From positions 40,226 to 104,225 of the forward strand of contig JAJXZW010000006.1 in assembly GCA_021779855.1 (NCBI GenBank): a stretch of DNA of 64,000 nucleotides, given 5' to 3'. The position numbers and the translations under genes are program-made. This stretch comes from Actinomycetes bacterium (GTDB taxonomy: Bacteria; Actinomycetota; Acidimicrobiia; Acidimicrobiales; RAAP-2). This document shows positions 32,316-42,703 of this stretch, piece by piece (position 1 is the first letter of the stretch; every line of letters begins with the position of its first letter). The notes below the pieces were generated by a model that did not search any database, was not told where the DNA came from, and was given only the letters and a program-made list of their open reading frames with translations.

Positions 32316-32872
32316 CGTTGCAGGTCTTCGCGGGTGTCGACGTCCTCGGGCTCGCCGGCGCACTCCACCTCAACCACCAGTTCGGGGTGGGCGCCCGCAA
32401 GGGACCGCGCGCCCACCTCGCCCTCGCGGGCCAGGCGGCCCCAGACCTCGGCGTCCAGGCGGACCGGATGCCCGCGCCGCCCGCCGTAGGTGGCCACGAC
32501 GATGGGCCCGCTCGGGGCCGCGCGCACCGCGCGCCACGCCGCCGCGGTGAGTCCGGGCTCGTCGCCCAGGGCGACCAGGGCCCGGCGATGTCCGCGCCGC
32601 GCACAGTAGTCGAGCGCCACGGCCAGCGAGCCGGCCTGGCCGCGCCACCACTCCGGGTTCGCCACGACGGTCACCGACTCGGGCAGGACACCGGCGAGGT
32701 CGATCGCTCCGGTGACCACGACGACCTCGTCGAGCCCGGCCTCGATCGCGGGGGCCAGCGCCCAGGTCACCAGCGGGCGGCCCCTCAGCTCCGCCAGCAT
32801 CTTGGGCCCGGCGCCGCTCTCCGCGAAGCGCGACCCGCCCCCCGCGGCCAGGAGGACGGCTGCGTCGGACAC
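32294..32872 (-). CDS. MobA/MocA-like nucleotidyltransferase
   Basis: AVLLAAGGGSRFAESGAGPKMLAELRGRPLVTWAL; in cox cluster. Confidence 0.85.
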   Translation of the reverse strand: MSDAAVLLAAGGGSRFAESGAGPKMLAELRGRPLVTWALAPAIEAGLDEVVVVTGAIDLAGVLPESVTVVANPEWWRGQAGSLAVALDYCARRGHRRALVALGDEPGLTAAAWRAVRAAPSGPIVVATYGGRRGHPVRLDAEVWGRLAREGEVGARSLAGAHPELVVEVECAGEPEDVDTREDLQRWETLWN

Positions 32873-32899
32873 CGCGTCACCCTAGCGGCGCCCGGGATC

Positions 32900-33715
32900 T
32901 CAGTGAATCGGCCCCGTCGCGTCGCGCAGCGGCGCCCGGGCGCCCACGCGCCCAGCGCGCACGGCGATGATCTCCGCGCAGATCGCCACCGCGGTCTCCT
33001 CCGGTGTGCGCGCCCCCAGGTCGAGTCCGATCGGGCTCATGAGCCGCGCGCGCAGCTCGCCCTCGGAGGCCCCGGCCTCGAGCAGGCGCACCCAGCGCTG
33101 CTCGTGAGTGCGCCGCGAGCCCATCGCGCCGACGTAGCCCACGGGGGTGGCCAGCGCGGCGAGCACCGCGGGCACGTCGAACTTGACGTCGTGGGTGAGC
33201 ACGCACACCGCGTCGCGCGGCCCGAGGGAGGGGCCGACGCGCTCGAGGTAGCGGTCGGGCCACTCGACCACCACCTCGTCGGCCCGTGCGAATCGCGCCC
33301 GAGTCGCGAAGACCGGCCGGGCGTCGCACACGGTGACCGCGTAGCCGAGGACCTTGGCCACCTCGACCAGAGCCCGCGTGAAGTCGACGGCCCCGAAGAT
33401 GATGAGGCGCGCGGGTGAGACGAAGGTCTCGAAGAACACCTCGACGTCGTCCCGGCGCGCCTCGCCGCGGGGCCCGTAGTGGCGCGTGGCCGACACCCCG
33501 CGATCGAGTACCGCGCGCGCGTCACGCTCGACGACGCGGTCGAGCTCGGGGTCGCCGAGGGAGCCTCGCGTCTCCGACCCCTCGCGCACCAGGAGCTTGG
33601 CGGCCAGGGCTGTCGCGGCCGTCGCCGCCTCGCCCACGCGGGTCACGGTGGCCAGGACCACGGGCTCGCCCGCGAGCAGCGCGGCGCGCAGCTCCTCGTA
33701 GAGCGGGCGACTCAC
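32900..33715 (-). CDS. XdhC/CoxF family protein (Rossmann domain)
   Basis: LIIFGAVDFTRALVEVAKVLGYAVTVCDARPVFATRARF...VGYVGAMGSRRTHEQR. Confidence 0.88.
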   Translation of the reverse strand: MSRPLYEELRAALLAGEPVVLATVTRVGEAATAATALAAKLLVREGSETRGSLGDPELDRVVERDARAVLDRGVSATRHYGPRGEARRDDVEVFFETFVSPARLIIFGAVDFTRALVEVAKVLGYAVTVCDARPVFATRARFARADEVVVEWPDRYLERVGPSLGPRDAVCVLTHDVKFDVPAVLAALATPVGYVGAMGSRRTHEQRWVRLLEAGASEGELRARLMSPIGLDLGARTPEETAVAICAEIIAVRAGRVGARAPLRDATGPIH

Positions 33716-34026
33716 CAGTCCAGTGGCTCGACCAGCAGGTGCACGGTCCCCCCGCACGTGAGGCCCACGGCCACCGCCTCGTCGTCGGAGTACCCAAAGG
33801 TGCAGCGTCGGGCCTCGCCGGTCGCGAGAACGTCCAACGCCTCGGTGACCACGGCCCCCTCGACGCAGCCGCCCGAGACGGACCCCGCCACGCGACCGTC
33901 CTCGCTCACGGCCATCGCCGCGCCCGGGTCGCGCGGACCGGAGCCCTCGACGGCGATGACCCGCGCGAGCGCCACACGCTGGCCCTCGGCCCGCCACTGG
34001 TCGATGCTCTCCAGGATCTCCCTCAC
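33712..34026 (-). CDS. XdhC/CoxI N-terminal-domain protein
   Basis: REILESIDQWRAEGQRVALARVIAVEGSGPRDPGAAMAVSEDGRVAGSVSGGCVEGAVV. Confidence 0.87.
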   Translation of the reverse strand: MREILESIDQWRAEGQRVALARVIAVEGSGPRDPGAAMAVSEDGRVAGSVSGGCVEGAVVTEALDVLATGEARRCTFGYSDDEAVAVGLTCGGTVHLLVEPLDW

Positions 34027-35156
34027 CGAGCGATCACCTCCGCCAACACTTCTAGCGCCTCGAGGGAGTTCCCCGCGACGAAGTCGTCCGTGTAGGGCAG
34101 AGCCGCAGCCATCCCACGCACCAGTGGCTCGTAGCCCTCCGAGGCCTTGAGCGGATTCACCCAGACCACCGAGTGCGCGACGCGCCAGAGCCTCGCCATC
34201 TCGGCGGCCAGCAGCGCCGGGTCCCCCCGGTCCCAGCCGTCCGAGCTCAGCACCACGACGGCCCCGCGCGCCAGCCCCCCGAGGCCCCAGGACTCGTTGA
34301 ACTCGCGCAGGCAGGCGCCGAGGCGGGTGCCGCCCTCGAGGTCCGGGGCCGCCGACGCGACGCGCGCGAGGGCGGCGTCCGGGTCTCTCCAGGAGAGTTG
34401 GCGCGTCACGCGCGTGCAGCGCGTGCCCAGCGTGAACGCCTCGGCGCGGCGCTGGGCGACCACGGTCGCGTGGGCGAAGCGCAGCAGGGCGCGCGCGTAG
34501 GGACGCATCGAGCCCGACACGTCGAGCAGCAGCACGACGCGACGCGCGCGCGACGCGCGCGTCCGGCGGATCAGGCGCGTCGGGTCCCCCCCGTGGCGGA
34601 GCGCGTCCCGCAGGCTCCGGCGAAGGTCGAGGGGCCCCTGGTCGGCCCCCCGCGAGGCGACGAGGCGCCGCGAGCGGCGCAGGGCCGGGCGTCGGCGCAG
34701 CCGGCTCATCACGCGCCCGGCCTCGGCGAGCTCCTCGTCGGTGCAGGCGGCGAAGTCCTTGGTGCGCAGCGACTCGGCGGGGCTGTAGGCGACGATGGCC
34801 CCGCGCGCGGCGCGGCGCGGCCCCTCGAGCGGCGCCCCGGCACCGTCGCCGGCGGAGGGCGCGGGGCTCGCGGCGGGGGTGGGCGGGACGGTCGTCAGCC
34901 GGCCGCGGCCCCGCGTCGGCGCACGCGACGTGAAGAACGCGGCGAAGGCCCGAGAATAGGGGTCGGCGTCCTCGGGGCCCCGGCAGAAGCACGCCCGGCC
35001 GGCCCAGTAGACGGCGTCGGGCCGACCCACCCCGACCAGCGCAAGGGCCTGGGCGAAGTCGAGCGTCGCGCTCGAGGGGACGTCGAGACCGACGCCGCGC
35101 AACGTGCGGGCGAAGGCGGTCGCCACCGCGGCGAGGTCCGCTCGGGCGCCGCTCAC
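34023..35156 (-). CDS. coxE: VWA-domain protein CoxE
   Basis: RRVVLLLDVSGSMRPYARALLRFAHA (MIDAS DxSxS); next to MoxR ATPase. Confidence 0.88.
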   Translation of the reverse strand: MSGARADLAAVATAFARTLRGVGLDVPSSATLDFAQALALVGVGRPDAVYWAGRACFCRGPEDADPYSRAFAAFFTSRAPTRGRGRLTTVPPTPAASPAPSAGDGAGAPLEGPRRAARGAIVAYSPAESLRTKDFAACTDEELAEAGRVMSRLRRRPALRRSRRLVASRGADQGPLDLRRSLRDALRHGGDPTRLIRRTRASRARRVVLLLDVSGSMRPYARALLRFAHATVVAQRRAEAFTLGTRCTRVTRQLSWRDPDAALARVASAAPDLEGGTRLGACLREFNESWGLGGLARGAVVVLSSDGWDRGDPALLAAEMARLWRVAHSVVWVNPLKASEGYEPLVRGMAAALPYTDDFVAGNSLEALEVLAEVIAR

Positions 35157-36073
35157 CGGCTAGCGGCCGCGGCGGCCGCGACGAGGCCGCCGAAGCCGGC
35201 CGAGCGCACCCGTTCGGCGTCCTCGCGGTACTTGACGACGGCGCCCAGCGTGCGCTCGACGGCACGCTCGTCGAGGTCGTTGGTCCCCAGGACGGCCAGC
35301 GCCTGGGCCCAGTCGATGGTCTCGGCGACCCCCGGGGGTTTGTAGAGGCCGCGCGAGCGCAGCTCGGCCGCGGCCCCGGCCACCGCGCGCGCCAAGCGCT
35401 CGGTCGCGTCCGGGACGCGCCGGCGCACGATGGCGACCTCGCGCTCGAAGTCCGGGTGGTCGACCCAGTGGTAGAGGCAGCGCCGTTTGAGCGCGTCGTG
35501 CACGTCTCGCGTGCGGTTGGAGGTGACGATCACGACCGGAGGCCGCTCGGCGCGGAACGTCCCGAGCTCGGGGACGGTCACCGCGAAGTCGCCGAGGAAC
35601 TCGAGCAGGTAGGCCTCGAATTCGTCGTCGGCGCGATCGATCTCGTCGATGAGCAGGATGGGCACCGCTCCGTCGCCCGCGGCTCCGGCGATCGCCCGCA
35701 GCAGCGGACGGCGCACCAGGTACGCCTCGGAGTAGACGGAGCGCTCGAGGGACGAGGGGTCCGCCGCGGCGGCCCCCGCCGCACGAAGGTGCAGGAGCTG
35801 GCGCGCGTAGTCCCACTCGTAGACCGCCTGGGACACGTCGATGCCGTCATAGCACTGCAGGCGCACCAGCTCGCCGCCGCTCCATCGCGCGAGCACGTTG
35901 GCGACCTCGGTCTTGCCGGTGCCGGCCTCGCCCTCCAAGAGCAGGGGCCGGCCCATGCGCAGCGCCAGGTAGAGCACGGTCGCGAGCGCGTCGTCGGCCA
36001 GGTAGCCGTGCTCGGCCAGGGCACGGCTGAGCTGGTCGGGGGCGTCGATGGCGGGGGCCACGGACTGGGTCAC
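35153..36073 (-). CDS. coxD: MoxR-type AAA+ ATPase CoxD
   Basis: LLLEGEAGTGKTEVANVLARW; ILLIDEIDRADDEFEAYLLEFL. Confidence 0.9.
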   Translation of the reverse strand: MTQSVAPAIDAPDQLSRALAEHGYLADDALATVLYLALRMGRPLLLEGEAGTGKTEVANVLARWSGGELVRLQCYDGIDVSQAVYEWDYARQLLHLRAAGAAAADPSSLERSVYSEAYLVRRPLLRAIAGAAGDGAVPILLIDEIDRADDEFEAYLLEFLGDFAVTVPELGTFRAERPPVVIVTSNRTRDVHDALKRRCLYHWVDHPDFEREVAIVRRRVPDATERLARAVAGAAAELRSRGLYKPPGVAETIDWAQALAVLGTNDLDERAVERTLGAVVKYREDAERVRSAGFGGLVAAAAAASR

Positions 36074-36891
36074 ACGCCCGCGTCCTCGAGCGCGCGGCGC
36101 ACGAGGACGCGCGCCACGTGCTGGCGATAGGCGACCGAGCCGTTGTTGTCGGCGGAGGGCTCGGTACCCTCGGCGGCCGAGGCCGCCGCGTCCGCGGCGC
36201 TCGCCCCGGCGGCCACGGCCACCTCGACGGCGCGGGCGCGCACCGGCACCGGACCCATGTTGATGAGACCGACGCCGAGGCCGTCGGCCGTCGTGACGGC
36301 GACCGCCCCGACGATCGCCCAGTCCTGGGCCCGCTTGGTCAGCTTATGGAAGCCCCACGGGCCGACCGTACGCGGGACCCTCACCTCGACGAGCATCTCG
36401 TCGGGCGCGAGGGCGACCTCGAAGAAGCCGCGGTGGAAGTCCGTGGCGGCGACCTCGCGGCGACCGCGTGGTCCCTGCACGACGAGCGTCCCGCCGAGGG
36501 CGACCACGACCGCCGGGAGGTCCGACGCCGGGTCGCCGTGCGCGAGCGACCCACCGATCGTGCCGCGGTGGCGCACCTGGGGGTCACCGATCTGTCCCGC
36601 CACGTGGGCCAGGACCGGGACTCCCGCCGCGGCCACCGGGCTCGTGGCGACGTCGTGGTGTCGGGTGAGCGCCCCGACGGCCACCTCGTCGCCCTCGTCG
36701 CGCACGTAGCTCAGCTCGCTCAGCCGGCCGACGTCTATCAGCACGTCCGGCGTCGCGAGACGCAGCTTCATGAGGGGCAGGAGCGAGTGCCCGCCCGCGA
36801 GGAGCTTGGCCGCGTCGCCGTGCTCGGCGAGCTTGGCCAGCGCTTCGTCGGCCGACTTCACCCGAACGTAGTCGAAGGGGGCGGGGATCAC
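36070..36891 (-). CDS. coxM: FAD-binding subunit, CoxM-like
   Basis: [64 protein letters not shown]. Confidence 0.9.
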   Translation of the reverse strand: MIPAPFDYVRVKSADEALAKLAEHGDAAKLLAGGHSLLPLMKLRLATPDVLIDVGRLSELSYVRDEGDEVAVGALTRHHDVATSPVAAAGVPVLAHVAGQIGDPQVRHRGTIGGSLAHGDPASDLPAVVVALGGTLVVQGPRGRREVAATDFHRGFFEVALAPDEMLVEVRVPRTVGPWGFHKLTKRAQDWAIVGAVAVTTADGLGVGLINMGPVPVRARAVEVAVAAGASAADAAASAAEGTEPSADNNGSVAYRQHVARVLVRRALEDAGV

Positions 36892-37361
36892 GAGCGCGAC
36901 TCCGGGTCCGCGCTCGCCGCCAGCGCCGCCGCGACGATGTTGTGGTACCCGGTGCACCGGCAGAGGTTGCCCTCGAGGCCGAGGCGTACGTCGCGCTCGG
37001 TCGGCGCCGGGTTCTCGCGCAGCAGCGACGTGATCGCCATGACCATGCCCGGGGTGCAGAACCCGCACTGGAGCCCGTGGTGCTCCCGGAACGCCTGCTG
37101 GACCGGGTGTAGACGTCCGTCGGGCCGCGCGAGTCCCTCGATCGTCGTCACGTCGGCGCCGTCGGCCTGGGCGGCTAGCACGGTGCAGGATTTGACCGAC
37201 TCCCCGCCCATCAGGACCGTGCACGCGCCGCACGAGGTCGTGTCGCAGCCCACGTTGGTGCCGGTGAGGCCGACGGCCTCGCGCAGGTAGTGCACCAGGA
37301 GGGTGCGTGGCTCGACGTCGTGGGACTCAACGGTCCCGTTGACCGTGATCGTCACGCGCAT
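36888..37361 (-). CDS. coxS: [2Fe-2S] subunit, CoxS-like
   Basis: [42 protein letters not shown]. Confidence 0.94.
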   Translation of the reverse strand: MRVTITVNGTVESHDVEPRTLLVHYLREAVGLTGTNVGCDTTSCGACTVLMGGESVKSCTVLAAQADGADVTTIEGLARPDGRLHPVQQAFREHHGLQCGFCTPGMVMAITSLLRENPAPTERDVRLGLEGNLCRCTGYHNIVAAALAASADPESRS

Positions 37362-37362
37362 C

Positions 37363-39642
37363 TCAGGCCCCCTTCCTCTCGGCCGCGTCGCGGATCGCGT
37401 TCCACACGCGTTCGGGCGTGGCGGGCATATCCACGTGCCGCACCCCCAGATGCGCCAGCGCGTCCACGACGGCGTTGTGCACCGCGGGCGTCGCGCCGAT
37501 CGTCCCGGACTCGCCGATGCCCTTGGCGCCCAGGGGGTTGACCGGGGTCGGCGTCTCGGTGAAGAGGGTCTCGAAGCTCGGCAGCTCGGCGGCGGAGATG
37601 AAGGAGTAGTCGGCCAGGTTCGCCGTCAACGGGTTCCCGTCCCCGTCGTAGACGACCTCCTCCAGGAGGGCCTGGGCAACCCCCTGGGCGACCCCGCCGT
37701 GCACCTGGCCCTCGGCCAGCAGCGGGTTCACGATCCGCCCGGCGTCGTCGACCGCCACGTGGCGCACCAGCGTCACGTGCCCGGTCTCGGTGTCCACCTC
37801 GACGACCGCCAGGTGGGTCCCGAAGGGGAAGGTGGGTCCGGGCGAGGCGAGGTCGACCTCGGCGAGCAGCGGATTGCCCCCGGCCGCGACGGCGGCCGTC
37901 GCCAACTCGGCCCATCCGCGCGCGAGCGCCGGCGTGCCCACGACATGGAAGACGCCGCGAGACTTGTCGAGCACGATGTCCTCGCGCGCGGCCTCGAACA
38001 GGTCCGCGGCTATGTCCTTGGCCTTCTCCACGACGTCGATCGCGGCCTGGTTGACCGCGTTGCCACCGGCCTGGAGCGAGCGCGACCCGAAGGTGCCCAC
38101 ACCGCGCGGGACGACGTCGGTGTCACCGTGGATGACCTCGATGTCCTCGATGGGCACGCCGAGCTGCTCGGCGACCAGCATCGACCACGCGGTCACGTGA
38201 CCCTGGCCGTGCGGCGAGGTCCCGGTGCGCACCACGACGGTGCCGTCGGGCCGCACCTCGACCGACCCGTACTCCCCCTCGGGGATGCCGTTGGTGATCT
38301 CGACGTAGCACGACAGCCCGACGCCCAGCTGACGCGGGTCGCCGGCGTCACGGCGGCGGCGCTGCTCGGTGCGCAGCTCGTCGTAGCCCGCCACGTCCAA
38401 GGCGATGTCGAGGGTGCGTCGATACTCCCCGACGTCGTAGACCGTGCCGACCGGGGTCGTGTAGGGGAACGCGTCGGAGGCGATGAGGTTACGGCGGCGC
38501 ACCTCGGCGGGGTCCATGCCGATCTCGGCGGCGAAGATGTCGACCATGCGCTCGATCGCGGCCGCGGCCTCGGGCCGTCCGGCCCCGCGGTACGCGGTGG
38601 TCGGCGTGGTGTTGGTGACCACCGACTCGAACGAGCACTCGGCCTTGGGAATCGTGTAGACGCCGGAGACCATCGTGCGGGTCATGAACGGCAGGACGGT
38701 CCCCATGCCCGGGTACGCCCCGCAGTCCTGGAGGACGGCGAGGTCGAAGGCGGTGATCGTCCCGTCACGCGACCCGCCGATCGTCGCGGTCTGGACCTGG
38801 CCGCGACCGTGGCCGAGTCCGAGCATGCTCTCCGAGCGCGTCTCGGTCCAGCGCACCGGGCGTCCGAGGTGGCGGGCGCACCAGCCCACGACGATGTCCT
38901 CGGTGTAGACGGTCGCCTTGGCCCCGAAGCCGCCACCCACGTCGGGCGAGATGACGTGGACGTCGTCGGGCTCGAGAGCCAGCGCGCGCGCCAGCGTGTC
39001 GCGCACGCCGTGGGGCGCCTGGGTCGACGAGCGGAACTCGACGCGGCCCTCGGGGGTCACGAACGCGGCGGCGGACCTGACCTCCAACGGGCACGGGGCG
39101 ACGCGCTGGTTCACGATCACCTGCTGGACGCGGACCTCGCAGCCGTCGAACATGGCCTCGTCGCGGCCCATGTCGAGGGTGAGGGCCGTGTTGGTCCCGG
39201 CGTCAGGGAAGAGGATCGTCTCGTCACGGCGCGCGACGCGCGGGTCGACCACCGCCGCAAGTGGCTCGTAGTCCACGACCACGAGCTCCGCCGCGTCCAC
39301 GGCCGCCTCGCGCGTCTCGGCGACGAGCGCCGCGATCGGCTCGCCGACGTAGCGCACGGTCCCCGCCGCCAGGATCGGCTGGGTCATCGCCTCGGGCGTC
39401 ATGCCCACCACCGTCTCCATGGGGGCGAGACCCAGGTCGTGGTGGGTGAAGACCGCGACCACACCCGGCGCCGCCTCGGCGGCCGACGTGTCGATCGACG
39501 CCAGACGCGCGTGAGCCATGCTCGAGCGCACGAAGACCAGGTGCAGGGCGCCCGGCAGGTCCAGGTCCGCCACGTAGGTTCCCCCGACGCTGAGGAACTT
39601 GGGGTCCTCACGCCGGACCACTCGGTTGCCCAGGATGCTCAT
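37363..39642 (-). CDS. coxL: Molybdenum hydroxylase large subunit, form II CoxL-like
   Basis: [42 protein letters not shown]; active-site-loop motif AYRGAGR. Confidence 0.9.
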   Translation of the reverse strand: MSILGNRVVRREDPKFLSVGGTYVADLDLPGALHLVFVRSSMAHARLASIDTSAAEAAPGVVAVFTHHDLGLAPMETVVGMTPEAMTQPILAAGTVRYVGEPIAALVAETREAAVDAAELVVVDYEPLAAVVDPRVARRDETILFPDAGTNTALTLDMGRDEAMFDGCEVRVQQVIVNQRVAPCPLEVRSAAAFVTPEGRVEFRSSTQAPHGVRDTLARALALEPDDVHVISPDVGGGFGAKATVYTEDIVVGWCARHLGRPVRWTETRSESMLGLGHGRGQVQTATIGGSRDGTITAFDLAVLQDCGAYPGMGTVLPFMTRTMVSGVYTIPKAECSFESVVTNTTPTTAYRGAGRPEAAAAIERMVDIFAAEIGMDPAEVRRRNLIASDAFPYTTPVGTVYDVGEYRRTLDIALDVAGYDELRTEQRRRRDAGDPRQLGVGLSCYVEITNGIPEGEYGSVEVRPDGTVVVRTGTSPHGQGHVTAWSMLVAEQLGVPIEDIEVIHGDTDVVPRGVGTFGSRSLQAGGNAVNQAAIDVVEKAKDIAADLFEAAREDIVLDKSRGVFHVVGTPALARGWAELATAAVAAGGNPLLAEVDLASPGPTFPFGTHLAVVEVDTETGHVTLVRHVAVDDAGRIVNPLLAEGQVHGGVAQGVAQALLEEVVYDGDGNPLTANLADYSFISAAELPSFETLFTETPTPVNPLGAKGIGESGTIGATPAVHNAVVDALAHLGVRHVDMPATPERVWNAIRDAAERKGA

Positions 39643-40058
39643 CGGGGAGACCTTTCCGTGGCTGGTGCGCCAGCCCGGATGCCGGGGGACCGCACCGGCA
39701 TCAGGCCCGCACACTACCAACGCCCGGTGCGCGGCGCACCCGGCGCGAGCGGTCGTCCGCGTCTCCCCTAGTCGGCCAGACCCAACTCTGGGGGTGGGGA
39801 CGCACCGCGGGAGTCCTCTCCGAGCCGGGCCCCGACTCTCGGTGCGCGTTCGGGTGAGCGGGTGAAGCGGCGGCGATTTAAGCGAGGCGGAGCCCGCGTC
39901 ACCACCCACCGAGAGAGACGATCGAGGTGGTCGATCACCCCCGCAGGGGGACCCTGCGGCGTCGGCCGCGACGAGGGCTCAGCCGAGGGTGTCGCGTTGT
40001 GGCCGCCGGTTGACCGCTGCTACGATTGGCGAGCCTGTCCGCTAGAGGGAGGACGTCG

Positions 40059-40397
40059 ATGTCTCAGCCCGCTGAGTACCTTCCGGATGTCTACGTGCGG
40101 TTCCGGGAGTACTTCCCCCAGGTGGCAACCGCCCAGGACGCCTTGGCCCAGGAGGTGGCGGCGGCGTCGCCGTTCGACGAGCGCACCGCCAGGCTGCTCA
40201 AGTTGGCCCTCGGGATGGGGGCGCAGGCGCCGGGGGCGGTCCGCTCCAACGCCCGCAGGGCCCTGTCCGCTGGCGTCAGCCCCGGCGAACTGCGGGCGGT
40301 GGCCGTGATGGCGATCACCACGTGCGGGTTTCCCACTTCGATCGCCGGGCTGAAGTGGATCGACGAGGTAATTGGCGGCGAAGCGGAGCGGCCCTGA
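40059..40397 (+). CDS. Carboxymuconolactone decarboxylase family protein
   Basis: FDERTARLLKLALGMGAQAPGAVRSNARRALSAGVSPGELRAVAVMAITTCGFP. Confidence 0.82.
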   Translation: MSQPAEYLPDVYVRFREYFPQVATAQDALAQEVAAASPFDERTARLLKLALGMGAQAPGAVRSNARRALSAGVSPGELRAVAVMAITTCGFPTSIAGLKWIDEVIGGEAERP

Positions 40398-40865
40398 CCG
40401 GGGAGTGACCCTATCTCCCGGTCCGCCCCCTTCGGCCCGGGTTTCGTCGGTCCCGATCGGGGTGACGGGATGTCGTCGGCCGTGGTGACGACCGACGAGT
40501 TGGAGCTGGGCGACACCAGCGGATGGTCGACCGGTACGGTGGCGAGCGTGGCGACGGGACTGCTCGGGTCGTCGTGGTGGGTTCGGCGGAGTTCGCGGCC
40601 GGCCGGACTCCGGGCCGGCTCGGGCGGCTGGCTGTTCGCGACGACGGGTGCGATCGAGCGACGGTCCCCGGATCGGCTCCGACGACGTCGGCCGGCGTGG
40701 GCCGCACTCCAGTCGCGGACGGACGGCCGACGTGATCGATCGCTCCGCGGCGCGGCTCGTCTCGGCGCTGTCGTCGGTGATCCCTCGGGGTCGAAGGCCG
40801 CGTCCGTGGCGGGGAGGAGTCTTTCGCCCCCGGAGGGTCACCGTAGGTGGCGGTACGATGTCCCG

Positions 40866-41105
40866 GTGAGCGTTCCGGTAGAAGAGTGGTTGAGGGAGTT
40901 CGCGGCCGAGCTGGGCGTGGACGGGCCGACTCCCGAGCAGGTGGAGGCGTTGCTGTCCTTGGCGGGAACAGCGGCTCACAGTTCGGAGCGTACGGCGGCT
41001 CCGCTTTCGTGCTGGCTGGTCGGCCGGGTCGGGATCGATCCGGAGGCGGGGCGAGAGGCGGCGTCGCGGGTGGCGGACAGGCTGGGTCCCTCGGCCCAGG
41101 GCTGA
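40866..41105 (+). CDS. DUF6457-like small protein
   Basis: VEEWLREFAAELGVDGPTPEQVEALLSLAGTAAHSSERTAAPLSCWLVGR. Confidence 0.7.
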   Translation: MSVPVEEWLREFAAELGVDGPTPEQVEALLSLAGTAAHSSERTAAPLSCWLVGRVGIDPEAGREAASRVADRLGPSAQG

Positions 41106-42694
41106 GTCGGGCGCGGCTGGCTGTTCGCGTTGGCGCATCGGGGGCAGCGCCCGAGGGCGGCGATGAGGGCCGGGGGCTTGTCGTCGGCTTGCAGGCGGGC
41201 GATCACGGCGAGCGCGGCCGGATCGGGCTGGTACGGGGCACCGCAACTGGCGCAGGGTCGAGAGGGCGCCGCGACCGAGAAGGTTGAGGGGCCGCGGGTC
41301 AGGGACGCCAGGTCGAGACCGGCGGTCACGGTGAGGCACCGCTCCGGGCACACCGTGAGGCATCGGCCGCACCCGTTGCACGCGGCGGAGTCGACGGTCA
41401 GCTGCCGGGTGGCGGGGTCTACCGCGAGGGCGGCGCTGGGGCAGGCCAGCCCGCAGGCCCCGCAGGCGCTGCACGCGGTGAGATCGACGCTCAGGATGCG
41501 GGTGGCCGCGCCGCGCTCGACGATGGTGACCGGGCGGACGGGCGCCGGAGGGTTCTGCCCGCGGCCGCCGAGGCGCTGTGTCACGGCGTGGCTGGTGGCG
41601 ACCGGCTCCCGCCACCGCATGCCCTGGGGGGCGGGCGGTGGCGCTCCCGTGGTCTCGCGGCGGGCGGGCGGTGGCAGGACTCGAGTGAGGCTCTCGACGA
41701 GCCGTTCGTCGCCCTCCACGGTCGGGGCGCAGTGGCAGCTGGAGCACCGCCTGAGCTCGACGGTGGTGCCCCTCGCCGCCAGTTGCAGGCGGGCGCCGGC
41801 TCCGAGGACGGCCACGCAGGGCAGCGTGACGGTGAAGGCGGGCGAGCCGGCCGTAGCGGGGCCGCCGGCCGGTTCGCGCTCGCACACCAGGGTCGTGTGG
41901 GTGGCACCGGCGTCGAGGATGGCGTCGACCTGGGCGGCGAGGCCCTCGAGGTCGGCGCCGGGCATGGTGATGGCGTGGGCCGGGCAGGTGACGACGCAGC
42001 GTCCGCACCGGATGCAGCTGTCGGGGTCGATCTCGGCGGTGGCCGCCGACGTGTCGATGGCGGCGACGGGGCAGTCGGTGCTGCAACGGGTGCAGCGACC
42101 CGTCCCCCAGCAGCGCTGGGTGTCCACCCAGGCGGCGGTGTGGGTGACGCCCCGGACCACGGCGAGGAGTCCTCGCCGGTCTATCGGCTGGCCGGCACCG
42201 GGCCGGCGGCGCGGGGCGGGGGGCTGGCCGGCGAGGACGGTGACCCGTCGGGCCGCCGCCTCGCAGGCCGTGACCGCCCCGGCGGGGCGCGGGAGCTGGC
42301 CGCCCGCTGGGGGGTCTCCGGGCTGGTCGGCCCCGGCCGGGGTGACGGCCATGTAGGCGGTCCGGGCCAGGTCGACGCCACTCTGGGTCGCCTGGGCGGC
42401 GGCGGCAGCCGCCCCTGTCAGGTGGCAGGCGACGGCGACGACGGCGGCGGGCCGGCGGCGGGCGCAGTAGCGGCCCAGCCGTCCGGGATGGCGGCACAGG
42501 TCGCCGATGACGACGAGATCCACCTCGGTCCAGACGTCGCTAGCGCCCGCTCGCACCGACGCGGCCAACGAGTCGACGCCGCCGGGGGCGAAGGCACGGT
42601 CGCACACCGCCACCAGGGGGCGTCGGGCTCGGCCGCTCGGGCCGGGCGCGACGGTGAGCTCACGGAAGCGTCTTCTTCGGGCCCGCCATCTCAT
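40976..42694 (-). CDS. Polyferredoxin-like multi-[4Fe-4S] protein
   Basis: Four ferredoxin-type Cys clusters (CWGTGRCTRCSTDCP, CIRCGRCVVTCP, CSACGACGLACP, CNGCGRCLTVCP) plus CxxC..CxxC zinc-ribbon-like tail. Confidence 0.8.
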   Translation of the reverse strand: MRWRARRRRFRELTVAPGPSGRARRPLVAVCDRAFAPGGVDSLAASVRAGASDVWTEVDLVVIGDLCRHPGRLGRYCARRRPAAVVAVACHLTGAAAAAAQATQSGVDLARTAYMAVTPAGADQPGDPPAGGQLPRPAGAVTACEAAARRVTVLAGQPPAPRRRPGAGQPIDRRGLLAVVRGVTHTAAWVDTQRCWGTGRCTRCSTDCPVAAIDTSAATAEIDPDSCIRCGRCVVTCPAHAITMPGADLEGLAAQVDAILDAGATHTTLVCEREPAGGPATAGSPAFTVTLPCVAVLGAGARLQLAARGTTVELRRCSSCHCAPTVEGDERLVESLTRVLPPPARRETTGAPPPAPQGMRWREPVATSHAVTQRLGGRGQNPPAPVRPVTIVERGAATRILSVDLTACSACGACGLACPSAALAVDPATRQLTVDSAACNGCGRCLTVCPERCLTVTAGLDLASLTRGPSTFSVAAPSRPCASCGAPYQPDPAALAVIARLQADDKPPALIAALGRCPRCANANSQPRPTQPWAEGPSLSATRDAASRPASGSIPTRPTSQHESGAAVRSEL

Positions 42695-42703
42695 GGGCGC
42701 CGG

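Noticed and set aside
34500-34570. GCGC-rich repeat-like run (gacgcgacgcgcgcgcgacgcgcgcg)
   Set aside because: Explained by Arg/Ala codons inside coxE; not an independent repeat.
37303-39771. 822-aa plus ORF antisense to coxL
   Set aside because: Mirror ORF in a high-GC gene; no recognisable domain.
40398-40865. Overlapping small ORFs between the CMD protein and DUF6457 (for example 40470..41105 N-terminal part, 40411..40707)
   Set aside because: Arg/Gly/Ser-rich, no coherent protein character; treated as intergenic or decayed.
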